Assembly (NCBI GenBank): GCA_907164885.2
Contig: OU015490.1
Location: 11,830,966-11,894,965 of the forward strand
Reading direction: 5' to 3'
Length of the DNA stretch: 64,000 nt
DNA from: Dolomedes plantarius
Lineage: Eukaryota; Arthropoda; Arachnida; Araneae; Dolomedidae
Shown here: piece after piece, positions 1 through 15,033 of the stretch
How the letters are laid out: each line of letters starts with the position of its first letter
Position numbering within the stretch: the stretch's first letter is position 1
Translations under genes and position numbers: made by a program
Notes under the pieces: generated by a model
The model's database searches: none
What the model saw: only the letters and a program-made list of their open reading frames with translations
What the model was told of the DNA's origin: nothing

Positions 1-1
1 T

Positions 2-330
2 TTATTCGTCTATCCAAAACTCAAAATCTTCGATTGGATATCTCTCTTCAAATGGGTGTGCCCTCAATTTCGTCACTCAAGACCACCCAAAAACCACTCC
101 ACTTGTCCTGCCGTATATTCCCCCTCATTGACTCATAAATTTGTTCACAAAAGGCTTTGTAGTTTAATGTCACTTCTGGCTCCAACCCCGTTATCTTGTC
201 TGGAATCGGAAACCACCGACAAACCGCTTTCGTCCCCCTTCTCTCTTGCCCAGACATAAAAGACACCGTATTATTCTTTAATTTAAAGTCTCTTATGCCG
301 GTCCACTTCTCCAAAATGTAATGCTGCCGC
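2..330 (-). pseudogene. Unidentified coding fragment, frameshifted near its C-terminus
   Basis: An open frame on the minus strand has protein-like composition (WTGIRDFKLKNN, CRWFPIPDK, KWSGFWVVLSDEIEG). It stops at 48-50. A shift of one frame after DEIEG continues sensibly as HPFEERYPIEDFEFW and ends in TAA at 2-4. This suggests one original C-terminal exon or retroelement segment broken by a single indel. I do not recognise the family. No start codon context, splice site or partner can be judged because the window begins here. It could be a retroelement Gag or a host exon; coding origin is likely, identity unknown. Confidence 0.4.
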
Positions 331-411
331 CTTTACATATTTCTTCTACAATATTTCAGATAACTTTTATCCAAATTAAAGGCGCTTCATTACAATAGAT
401 ACATAAAACAT

Positions 412-760
412 GCATACATATATGCATACAAAAGAGGTAAGCAACGATAAGTAATCCTGTTTTAACAGAAAAGTACCAAAATGGGTCTAAATTTTGGCAT
501 AGATGTATGTATGTATGTATGTATGTATGTATGTATGTATGTGTGTCTGTATGTATGTCTGTATGTATGTATGTATGTATGTATGTATGTAGAAATTTTG
601 TCCCATTTTGGTACTTTTCTGTTTAACTGTTACTTCTTGTCCAAGAGATACAGATTGGGTTTGGCACGCTGCCAAAATTATAACTCGCAAGGTACGGACT
701 GAGGTTTTAGCGTCTGAAATTTTGCTTTCCGAAGGACCGTAATTCTACGTTAAAATATAC
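412..760 (+). repeat. Dispersed repeat family R1, copy 1 (rearranged, microsatellite inside)
   Basis: The right half (about 591-753) matches copies at 23419-23757 (opposite strand) and 58894-59105. Shared words are TTTTGGTACTTTTCTGTT, ATTATAACTCGC and GTAATTCTACGTTAA. The left half (about 425-500) carries the opposite end of the repeat in inverted orientation, so the two halves form an imperfect palindrome around an (ATGT)n tract. No coding sequence. Class unknown. Confidence 0.6.
503..590. repeat. (ATGT)n microsatellite
   Basis: About 88 bp of near-perfect ATGT repeats with two GTCT interruptions, inside the R1 repeat. The R1 copy at 23.4 kb has an impure ATAC/ATAT tract at the equivalent place, so the family seems to seed microsatellites. 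Confidence 0.9.
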
Positions 761-2602
<1,842 letters not shown>

Positions 2603-2693
<91 letters not shown>

Positions 2694-2712
2694 GTGTGTG
2701 TGTGTGTGTATG
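2603..2712. repeat. (TA)n followed by (TG)n
   Basis: About 85 bp TA then about 22 bp TG, abutting the right end of the foldback element. Confidence 0.95.
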
Positions 2713-2797
2713 TAACATATACTAGTATAATGATAACAGTAAAAATACGGTACCTACAACAAGAAAATAATTATTTAGGCATTCAATTCATGACATA

Positions 2798-4233
2798 CAC
2801 TGCTGGCCACCCAAATTGCAACACCAAGAAAGACAAGAGATATCACAACAAAATTTATTTTGTAGATAACATGTTGACCAAGTATCAAATGATTAAATTT
2901 ATAGACTTCTGTGAAGTGTGGTTCCTGCCAAAATCAGTAGCCAGAGTAGCCGCCATTGTTGGAGATCACCGCTGCCACACGCCTCGGGATTGATTCAAAG
3001 AGACTTTGGATGAGTTCTTGGGGTACAGCAGACCAAGCAGGTTCCACACGTTGCCAAAGTTGATCTGCTGTGGCAGCTGGGGATGGAATCTGGGTCAATC
3101 GTAGAGCAACCATGGACCACATGTTTTCTATCGGCGAAAGATCCGGAGAGCGAGGCGGCCAGGGAAGCAATTCAATCTGGCGATTGACGAAGAACCGTTG
3201 GACAATGCGTGCCACGTGTGGTCGCGCATTTTCCTGTTGAAATATGGCTGTGGGCAAGCCCTGAAGGTAAGGAAGGACAACTGGCTCCAACACCTCGGAG
3301 ATGTAGCGCTGGCTGTTTAAAGTACCGGCAATGCGTACTAGAGGTGTGCGAGAGTGATATCCAATACCGCCCCATACCATAATACCCGGTGCAAGACCAG
3401 TGTGGCGGTGCATAACGCAGCTGTCCAGCATCCTCTCTTCACGGTGTCTCCAGACTCGAATGCGACCATCGTGGTGTTGCAGACAGAAGCGTGACTCGTC
3501 AGTAAAGACAATTTTATTCCATTTTGCCGTCCACATCCTTCTGTCATCGCACCATTGGCAGCGGAGACGTCTGTAGTTCTGCGTCAAGGGTAGACAAAGC
3601 AATGGACGTCTTGCGGACAGACCACTCTGCTGTAAACGGCATCGAATGGTACGCGCAGACACTGGATGATGCGTTACAGACTGCATGTGCTGTGCTATGG
3701 TTCGTGATGTGACTGAGTGATCCGTCACTGCCATGCGCACAATTTGCCTGTCATCACGTCAGGCCTGTCATTCTCAGCGCATCACGTGAAGTGATGCGCT
3801 GAGGTGGATGCGATCGAAAACGCCGGTCCGTCGTACCCTCCTGCATCCAACGATAACATATCCGCATTACAGTTGTTTGGTTTCGTCCAACACGACTACC
3901 GATTTCCCTGAAAGATAATCCACAATCTCGGTAGGCCACTATCCTTCCTCTGTCGAACTCGGATACTTGATCAAAAGATGATCGTCGTTTTCGACGAGGC
4001 ATAATTGATCATTTTTTTGAAAAAACCACAATAAAACACAATTGCCGAACTTGAAATCGTCGAAATCTCCAAGCCTTAAATAGCGCTTTGAAGTGGCGCC
4101 ACAGGCGCGCGTGATGTGCGTCTGCGCTGAAATTCTAATCATTTGCATATCTCACCTCCGCTAATGCATGTTGTAAATTTCATGTTATTTGAATGTTTCC
4201 TTCAGGGTGTTGCATTTACAGTGTCCAGCAGTG
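2798..4233 (-). mobile_element. Tc1-like transposon, copy 1 (1436 bp)
   Basis: Ends read CACTGCTGGCCAC on the left and, inverted, CACTGCTGGACAC on the right. TA dinucleotides at 2796-2797 and 4234-4235 flank it. The second copy at 15034-16442 is nearly identical. The transposase lies on the minus strand between them. The TIRs are short (about 10 bp solid, then a second shared block, GCAACACC, about 15 bp further in). Confidence 0.9.
2934..4002 (-). pseudogene. Tc1-like transposase, frameshifted and catalytically altered
   Basis: Two minus-strand frames, 3754-4002 and 2934-3740, together cover a Tc1 transposase. The N-terminal part starts MPRRKRRSSFDQ and holds the paired HTH (GLSFREIGSRVGRNQTTVMR). 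The C-terminal part has FTDESRF (first Asp), MVWGGIG and SPDLSPIENMW (Glu), and ends NNGGYSGY. They are separated by a 28-bp insertion at 3760-3787 absent from copy 2, which shifts the frame. The second catalytic position reads QENARPH where the family has QDNARPH, so Asp is replaced by Glu. Both lesions make this copy inactive. Its C-terminus is full length, unlike copy 2. Confidence 0.9.
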
Positions 4234-6462
4234 TATTTAGAATAATTTCTTTGGGGATTTTGGCATATGTGTTTTAGGAGAGCGGGATAGGCCTTGGAGG
4301 CTTTTTCTTTAAACTTACGCCAGTCGAGTTCTCATTGGATATTAGTCTAGGGTTACAAAAAAATATATAAAAATCTGCTGTTTCACTTGTTTCAGAATTG
4401 TAGGTTGCCTGGTTTAGCGTTGCAATGGCCAATTTGAAACTTTAATAAAAAGGATCTACCTTTTCTGATTAAAGCCTAAATTTATTTAGCAGAGTTACAT
4501 GTTTTTAATCTTTTTAATGCTAGAACCCACGGAATTTTCCACATTAGTTAGTGTTCGTTAAATCCCTCAGTGTATTCTCTTTGTATGCTTTTCCCAATAT
4601 TTTCTATAATTGTTAGGTTTTCTCGAGTATTCTGAGATTGTTCTGTAAATGTGTATATTCTCATTAAGAATTCTATGATGAATTTTTGGCAGTAAATTCC
4701 TGTTTGAAATATTTTTTGAATAAGCTTGATAATTATTTTTTTCCTTTTAAAACAAAAACCCTTACCACTTTTAAATTATTTTAAACCAAAAATTTGAAAG
4801 TTTTGAAATGGGACTTTTAAATCAAACACCACTTAAACAATTTCGTCCAGATATTTAGATATCGCTTAAAGAATTGGTTGGTCTACGACCATTTCCGGGA
4901 AGATTTCTACAGTATTTTATTCTCTTTCCTACTGTTCTGCCCGATGCTGGATCGCTTCGGTGATTCCAGCTGAAGGCATTGAACTCGAAGATCCTGAGCG
5001 TTCCAATCACTTTTCTTCTTTATCTACTTTCTGTCCAATCATGGTTCCCCGCTGCTTACTTTCTGAAAGCCTGCACTTGAGGGCGTGGCCCAGGTAGTGC
5101 AGTTAGACCAATCTTCCTATGTTCCTATGGTAGTTGGTCGATGTATAATAATATTTTATGTGCGGTAGCTAAAATAAATTGCATATGCTTCTGATGGAAA
5201 AGAATGGATATCAAACTGTTATATTAAGAACCAAAATATAACTTTTAGAGTCACGGTGCAAGTCATATAAAAAACATAAACTATAATTTTTACAACTATT
5301 CCCCTTTAATATTCAAAATAAAATACTATATTAAGAGTTATGCCTGATTATTTTTTTGAAGGTTCACATCTTTTCAAGGTAATAGACACGCAGAAAGACT
5401 CGCACATTCAAGGCTCGGAAAAATTTCCTTTGCAGAAGAAAAAACTAACGAAAAACACTTAAAAAGACTTTGTTATCTACAAATGTTAAACTTTTCTTGT
5501 CACAATTTATTACTGTTGATGGGTAGATCCTGATGAGCGTTAAGATTTCCCTACGGCTGTGAATTTAGAAGCACGGGATGTCTTCAATACAGAAGCTGTG
5601 TCAAAATATGTCCCTCGCTCCGGCTTTCTTTCATGGTACATTTGGCTGTGTACATTGACACGATGTAAGAAAATTGTAATTAGAAATCAAATACCTGCAT
5701 TGAAACCTGGCATGGACGTTTGTAGCCGTTCGGAATCGGCTTTAAGCTGTAGGTCTCAGTCTAATTAGCCCCCGTGTAGCCAAAAAAGACCGTAGAGGTC
5801 TAAACCAAACCATATCTCATTGAGATGCCGTTTTCTTTGTACAACTCCACTGGGGACGTCTGTACATTTGTCTGCATGATTTAATATTCTTTAATGGGTA
5901 CCAATAAGACGAGATTAGATAGTTTCCGAAAAAATTAAAAATGGTCTTTACTTACGTAGGATAGTTCATCTAATACTAACTAGAATATTAACTAAAATTG
6001 GTCAAGTTTAAACACTAGATCGCCGGATGAGGTCAAAATGATACTTTTCAAATTTCGTTTTTTCATAACTTTCTGTTTTAAAAATGCTAACAATGTAGGT
6101 TACAAATACTTTTCCTAATTAAGTAATTTATCAAAAATAATGATATATTTTTGAATTTCTTTTGTTATTTTTATAATTTTGCTGTTATTGATTTACTTTC
6201 TTTTTAATTTTAATATATTTAATTTACATTTATTATTGCTTGAAAAATAAATATTTACAATAAAAAAAAGCAATCTCTGATTAATTTTATCCTAATTTTA
6301 ACTAGGGATCAAAACGATTTCGATCAGGCGCTGCAGTAAGATTTGAAATCCAGTCGTTCTTGTTTTCAAAACGACAGAGCTGAAAATAAAAACTGTTTGA
6401 ATATGTCAATGGTTCAGAGGAATTGCATTTGCAATCCTTTCTTCTGTAGGCGTTTTGTCATT
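4234..6462. other. AT-rich, nothing recognised
   Basis: No open frame with recognisable content. The less AT-rich stretch at 4860-5140 resembles no family I can name. Confidence 0.55.
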
Positions 6463-6692
6463 CTTAATATTTTTACATTTCGAACCGTTATTCACTTGAG
6501 GGAGAAAACTCTTACTTTGTAGATAAGAAAATGCCGAGATATGAAATCGGATCCAATGGAAATTTATAGGAATGCCTCTTAATATTTTTACATTTCGAAC
6601 CGTTATTCACTTGAGGGAGAAAACTCTTACTTTGTAGATAAGAAAATGCCGAGATATGAAATCGGATCCAATGGAAATTTATAGGAATGCCG
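6463..6692. repeat. Perfect 115-bp tandem duplication (two units)
   Basis: Unit 1 runs from 6463 to 6577 and unit 2 from 6578 to about 6692. Both start CTTAATATTTTTACATTTCG and end AATTTATAGGAATGCC. I saw no difference between them, so the duplication is recent or an assembly artefact. No gene is involved. Confidence 0.9.
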
Positions 6693-7180
6693 CATATGAA
6701 AATACTGATTGCCCTGCATGTAAATTCTCAGTGTCATGCTATGGAAACTAGGCGAAATCAGGCTACGACTACTGCGTATATCTGGAAGGGATGAATATTT
6801 ATCGCATTGGTATTCCGCAGGCAAAATGCATTTTGCCTGTTTTTTAGAAATGGATAGTTCCATTATTATGAATATCGATGCATCTTTTTTTTTCAGAACA
6901 GAAGGTTTGGTTTTAGATCCAGATTCATTTTATTACAAATGACAACTCCTCTATTGCTTAAAAATTGAATCAATACTTTTGAAGTGAAATTAATACTATT
7001 TCATGAACAAATGCATAAGAAAATAAACTAGATATATGTCCTTTATTCTATATTTATTTATTCCCTTTCAATTAATAAAATATAATACGCATTTTATCGT
7101 GCCACTTAAACATCTTTACTCTCACACAAACAATTGTTTACAGTGCACTTAAAAAAATCAAATCAACTAAAATATATTAA
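6693..7180. other. AT-rich, nothing recognised
   Basis: Short open frames on both strands lack recognisable content. Confidence 0.5.
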
Positions 7181-7890
7181 ACTAGCTGAATACCCATGCT
7201 TAGCCATTGAGTACATTCAAATTAAATACAACGGTCATTGTATGAAATTAATGCCCAAAAAAATTTAGAAAAAATTCGTAACGGATATTTTTATAGGCAA
7301 AATAATCTAGAAGAAACTATTCAAACAATGGTCAATATATGAAATGAATTTGTATGTTTAATATCCATAAAAATAGTAATTGGTATTAAATTCTTTAAAA
7401 TCTTCCATCTCAATTGGTCTAGGGGTTAAATTTTATATTTTACAGAATTGTTTTTCTCAATTTATTTCGTTTTTATGCACGTGACGTAAAATTAATTTCA
7501 AGTATCTCAAAAAGAAAAGAAACCACGTGATCAGCATTTATTAAATTAAATTCTAAAAGTGAATCTTTAAAAATTCACCAAAAATTAGATAATAGAGATG
7601 AAGATTCGAAAAAGATTTCATTTTAAATGAATTTTTAAGATTTTTCTCGTGATATAAATTTTATAACCCTCAGAGTATTATTTTAAATGCAAACTAAAAA
7701 AAGTTACAAAAACAGCTTAAAAATTTAATTAAAAAAATCTAAGACGACTTTTTCAAAAATCTTTCTTAGTGCACGCCTACACTATAAGAAGAATCACCAG
7801 GCCAAATTTCAGCCATTTAGTTCCAGCGGTTTGGTCTGTGTATTATTTGTCAGTAAGTCAGTTACGAAACTGTTTTATATAGATAATAAA
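7181..7890 (+). repeat. Possible dispersed repeat with ACTAGCTGAATACCC start
   Basis: The segment opens ACTAGCTGAATACCCATGC and closes with CCAAATTTCAGCCATTTAG, a GGTTTGGTCTGTGTATT block and TTTTATATAGATAAT. This start/end style is common in arthropod interspersed repeats. There is no coding content and no second copy in the window, so class and ends are uncertain. Confidence 0.3.
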
Positions 7891-8588
7891 ACCAATGAAA
7901 ATTTTAATAATAGAAAAGAAAATTAATTGCAAAAACTTAATTTTTCTTCCTACGCATTAAGCCATTTCGGGCAATTAATTCTCTCTGCAATCATTGGAGC
8001 TATCTGTATTCTTTCAATCCATTCAAACAGACAAACGACACAAAAAATTTCGGTGGCTGGGGAAAGGGGGTCGCAGGATCATCTTATAGTAATTGCGATA
8101 GTTATAGTATGTGAAAGAATGCAATATCGGAAAGGGAGACTTGAGACCTCCCCCCCCCCTCTTGAACCTCCCTCTTCCCTTTGTTCCCGATGTATAGGAT
8201 GAATAAAGGAATTTTTGTGTGAGGTCTATTACACTTAGAGGCTTAGACCATAAGTATGCATTTTCGTTTTATTAATACGCCCCCGGATTTAGGGTCGCCT
8301 ACGTCTATTTTTGCATAAGGATTTTCTTCAACGGCCAATGCTCCTGTGAGATTCCACCTTTCTGTATTCGTAATTTAAGGTTTTTCCTTTCATTCAAAGT
8401 CTCAATTTTCTGATTTTGGTGACATCTAAACGCAAAAAAAGGAAAATCTTTGGAGAAAAAATTTCAAAATTAAGTACCTAGGATTTTAAATTTGATTTTG
8501 AAAAAAAAAAAAGAAAAAAAAACTAGGTATTTACAGGAGATTTTTCTTCAAAAAATACTTACCAACGCTTTACAGTATAGTTTTAATT
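7891..8588. other. Nothing recognised; poly-C run
   Basis: A run of nine C near 8150-8158 and A-rich tracts near 8500-8520. No gene seen. Confidence 0.5.
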
Positions 8589-8601
8589 AAATATTGAAAA
8601 G

Positions 8602-8826
8602 GGGCTTGTGGCGGCCCTGTAGTACAGCGCGCTGGTTTTCGGTGCTGAGGGTGCTCAGATCGAGTCCCAGCGTTGCGCTACGAAAAATGCCTCCGTTCGT
8701 GTCGTCCCTTCATAGGGGGTAATGCTGTCCACCTATACGGTGCCCTCATAATAAAATGGACAGCTAAAGCTACGGCGTAATTCAGGCGAATGTTTCATTA
8801 CAAGTGCCTCCGCATTGGGGAAAAAA
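8602..8826 (+). mobile_element. tRNA-derived SINE with 13-bp target duplication
   Basis: The head has Pol III promoter elements: an A-box-like TGTAGTACAGCGCGCTGG and a B-box-like AGATCGAGTCC about 30 bp further on. A non-tRNA body of about 150 bp ends in an A-rich tail. The insertion is flanked by AAATATTGAAAAG at 8589-8601 and again at 8827-8839, a perfect 13-bp duplication as left by LINE machinery. Type follows from structure; the partner LINE is not identifiable. Confidence 0.85.
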
Positions 8827-8839
8827 AAATATTGAAAAG

Positions 8840-10745
8840 ATAAACTATTTCTAATAAAGTTGTAAATTTCGTAATCAGTGCTGAATTTGGCATATAAAAT
8901 AATGTCCTCAAAATACTGATAATAAATTATTTTTAAAAGGAAATAATTACTGAGTCTCTTGGTCAATTTCTTTTACATGGAGGTTTTAAATCAGTACCGA
9001 AATTATGTATGATGCTCTGTATTTTATCCTTCTTCAAATACGTAAGTACTGTTATGTTGACTCCAAAGCCATTTGTAATACCTCCTTAAGGGAAAGAACT
9101 ACTGCCCAGAAGATAATCAATAACCTGACCATGGTAGAGTGAATATAAATAAACTAATTTTTCCTTGCAGGAGGAGCTAAAGGCTATTTCCTATTTTTAT
9201 TACGTGATATGTATTTGATATGTATTCAGAAAATACTTTTTTTAGCTTTGGGGCACAGCACCTTTCAGCTTGTCGCAATAGCTGAAAGCATAGTTATATT
9301 AGAAATAATCAAACTTTATTAAAATTACAAAAAGAAATGTCGTTTTCATTTGGTACTTACTTAACACGTTTTTAGTTTTATACTCTGCAAAAATGAAATG
9401 TTTTTTTGTAAATTAATATTTTTACTATATGTTTAGAAAATGGATATGAGTCCAAGATACGGAATGACTTAAAGCACTGCGTGCACCATAAAACATAAAA
9501 ATATACACACAGGAACACAATGGTCATTGTAATACATTTACAATACACCTATCTTTAATTCAAATCCAAAATAGCGATAAAAAGTATTGATTACATTTTC
9601 AAATACTCATAAATTGTAAAAATTTCTCAATGGAAAATTTTTTTACAAGTTTTTTCCTTGAAAAAAAATTAATTTTTCAAAAATTGTAATTTTTTGGTTT
9701 CAAGTTATTTTATTTTTTATAAATTATTTATAAATTTCATTATTTAAAAATAAAATTTACAATTTATTTTAAAAACAAATTTACAATTAAATTAATAAAT
9801 AAAAAAAATTACAATTAAATTAATAATTAATAAAATTAAATAAATTTAAATAAAATTTACAATTTATTTTAAATTTACAATTTATTTATCTATAAATATC
9901 TAACAATCTATTCTAACAATCTATGAGCCTATGATATAATACATAATACACAAAGACACATAATTAGTAAACTTTATAGATTGTTAAAACATATACATAT
10001 GGTTAAATTTTTATCAATATTGCACAAATAGTTTAGTAGTAACAGTGCGCAGAATGCTAAAATTTGATGTTTTGAGAAAAATAGTAGGCAATCTTCTTTT
10101 TTTATTATAGATTATTTTTCCGTTTGCTTTGCGGAAATTTTGTCGATCGATAGCCTTAAAATGCGTAGAATGCCAGGCATAGCCAAGCTATATCTGTGAA
10201 AATGCACATAATTGTGAATGTAAATATGAAAAAGTTAGGTATAAGTTATAGAAATTTACAAAAAAAAGTTTGCATTCAAGCGTCATTCGAAAGTTCAAAA
10301 ACACAATAAATTGGAAATTTAGAAGTCATGTGAAATACAAAAGATTCTACATTTCAGAGACTTCAAAAGTCAGAAACACTAATGAGGGCACTTTTGAAAG
10401 AAAAATTAAAAGAATCTACATTTAAAATCATTTGATAAGAACATATACAAAAATTAACATTTAAAATCATATGAAATAAACTAACCAGCATACTTTTAGA
10501 GGTCATTTCAAAGAAAATCCCACAAGAGACTACATTTAAAGACAAAGACACATAATTAGTAAAGCTTACCTTGTAAGGCTTATAGCTGGTAATAGCTCAG
10601 GTAGTAAGGTACGTAGCTAACAAGGCTTTTTGACTACATTAAAAAGAAAAAAAGTACTGATGCATATAAACACACAGAGGACTACATCTGAAAATCATTT
10701 GTAGGTCTTAGACGCACTGCAGAAGACTGTAATTAAGAAGCCATA
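8840..10745. other. Very AT-rich, low complexity
   Basis: Includes repetitive AAATTTACAATTTATTT-like sequence at 9640-9900. No gene recognised. Confidence 0.55.
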
Positions 10746-10749
10746 TAAC

Positions 10750-10895
10750 GTCTCACATCGTATTGTGGTTAGCGTCACGAACTTCCGTGTATTAGGCTCA
10801 GGCCCCAAACCGGACACAAGCAAGGTCTTGTACTGTTCCCTCATAGGTAGTGATGTTGGTTAACCTTTATGGTACATCTATAATAAATAAGCCTA
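10750..10895 (+). repeat. Older, degraded copy of the same SINE
   Basis: GTGGTTAGCGTCACG resembles an A-box and AGGCTCAGGCCCC a worn B-box. The following CCTCATAGGTAGTGATG, then ATAATAAATAAG, parallels the body of the SINE at 8602. No duplication is visible. Assigned by resemblance only. Confidence 0.4.
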
Positions 10896-11319
10896 CAAAT
10901 TGTACGAAAGTCAAATAGGGCGAATGACGAAAGGAAGAGTGTTTGCCACTTTAGGAGAAGAAAATCAAAGGATTGCTAATTCTTTAAAAGACTGAACGCG
11001 AGTATTCATTAAAAGAAATTAGAAAGATAGGCAGAGACAGTATAAAAGATTATACGAGGTAATCTGAACATAATCAGAAAGAAGTGTCGTGTGTTTTCGC
11101 CTTTCGGAACCCCAAATTTTACTGTACCAGAAAGTCTGCAGGGCCGTGGTTTGTTTAAAGGCCGTACTGCACGAAGAGGAATTTTTGTAAATAAGATCGT
11201 AATAATCGTTCATAGGCTTGATTTCTTTGGAAAAAGAAGCCCTGCAGTTTACACCCTCTATGAAAAACATTTATGTAGTAGAAACATGCTAGCATTCAAA
11301 GTTCAACGATATCAGTCTT

Positions 11320-11498
11320 AGGGCCCGTTCACATAGGAGTCCGGTAGCGGAGCATTAAGTATTGAAATATGTTTAACCAATGACAAACCTCCAAACGATT
11401 AGCAACGAAATTTTTAACGCCTATGATTGGTTTATTTTCGTCTCAACGTAATCTTTCCTTTAACGCTCCACTACCGGACTCCTATGGGAACAGGCCCT
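11320..11498. mobile_element. 179-bp MITE with about 40-bp terminal inverted repeats
   Basis: The left end AGGGCCCGTTCACATAGGAG and the inverted right end AGGGCCTGTTCCCATAGGAG match, and pairing continues through TCCGGTAGYGGAGCRTTAA. No coding content. The GGGCC-type ends recall hAT or PIF/Harbinger MITEs, but I cannot define a target duplication, so the superfamily is open. Confidence 0.8.
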
Positions 11499-12741
11499 TT
11501 CTGTGTTAGTAAATACATTTTACTATTCGCGGAAAGTTGTGCGTTATTCTTTAAAAGATAAAATCGATATTTTATATCTAATGAGTGTGTAAGTGTTTAA
11601 TGGAAAAACATTAGATTTTTTTTTCGTTTCCTTACTAACATCTACATTCATCTCCGATAATGACCTGTTTCTGCTAAGTTGTTTATTTTCCTAATTTTTC
11701 CAAACAAGCATTTCCAAAAAATCTCATTTATTTGAACGAGAGGTTAATGTGACTGTAAGGTACTGGTTTAACCCCTCAGATATAATCGCTGATAACAATG
11801 AAATTTGTTTATCTTTAATTTTTCTTGACTTAATATAACACACATAAAGCGCATTTGATTACTTTTTCATTGGACTCGTGCGTATAAAAATACTCCTTAT
11901 TATGTTAAATTTAAATTACACAAAATTCACTGCAATTTTCGAAGGGATCAAGAAGGAATTTATCGTAAGATATTATCTCAGCATACCTTCCGGCTACTGT
12001 TTGCTTCGTCGATTTTGTGTCCGAGAGTATAAGTTCCATTTCCTGCATCACTGGCACGAGTAGTAAGTGCTCTGTTTTCAATATTGGACAAAAAATGTTT
12101 ATTTTAATATTAAATTTTGTTAAAAAATTTTGGTATATTCATTTCTGCTTGGATTGTAGCTTTGTGTAAAAAACATTTCTGTTTTAAAACGAATAGCTGA
12201 ATACATAAATGTAATAATTTAAATTAAATTAATACATTTTAATTAAATAAGATTTAAATATATGAATGAAGTATTTATACACTTGAAAATATTGATTTTC
12301 TTTTCAGTTGAATTTAAATTGCTCTAATTTTATTTCTATGTGTTATTCCGATTCAGTTTGTCTTTTCTCTAAATTTGCATGCACATATTTACATTTTTTT
12401 TTCTATTTTAAGTAATTATTTTAGCTGTAACAATTCTTTTCTTTTTCTTAGTTGTAGTTAAGAAATACAGCTAAGGACATTTTGACCGATCTTAGAAAAT
12501 TTTATTTCCTTACATTATTCTGCCCGTTTTTGACTCTGCCCCTGCTTTGACTTTGAAGGCTTGTTGATAAATGTGCAATTTAAAAGTCTTGAGGAAACAA
12601 TGTTTGTTGATTTCCGACGATGATGAGAACTAAAGGGTTTTGTTTTCATTCAGCTTCCTTTTTAAACAGATAAATCATAACGATAAGTCTGAAGAAAATT
12701 TACAACGTCCTAAAAATGATGCAACAATTGAGGTATATACA
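11499..12741. other. AT-rich, nothing recognised
   Basis: Short open frames only, none with a family resemblance. Confidence 0.55.
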
Positions 12742-12743
12742 TA

Positions 12744-14903
<2,160 letters not shown>

Positions 14904-14923
14904 ACACATACACATACACACAA

Positions 14924-14957
<34 letters not shown>
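14904..14957. repeat. (CA)n/(TA)n microsatellite
   Basis: Impure CA repeat followed by about 30 bp TA. Confidence 0.85.
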
Positions 14958-14959
<2 letters not shown>

Positions 14960-15033
14960 AGAATTAATTAGAAAAGAATAATGATTCAATTTACAGGGGC
15001 GCTTCTGAATAATCAAATTTCTAGAATTAAATA

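Noticed and set aside
481..702. Open frame rich in Met-Tyr-Val-Cys
   Set aside because: Produced by the (ATGT)n repeat.
11640..11700. ATCTCCGATAATGAC shared with about 23003
   Set aside because: The shared stretch is short and the surrounding similarity is too weak to define a repeat.
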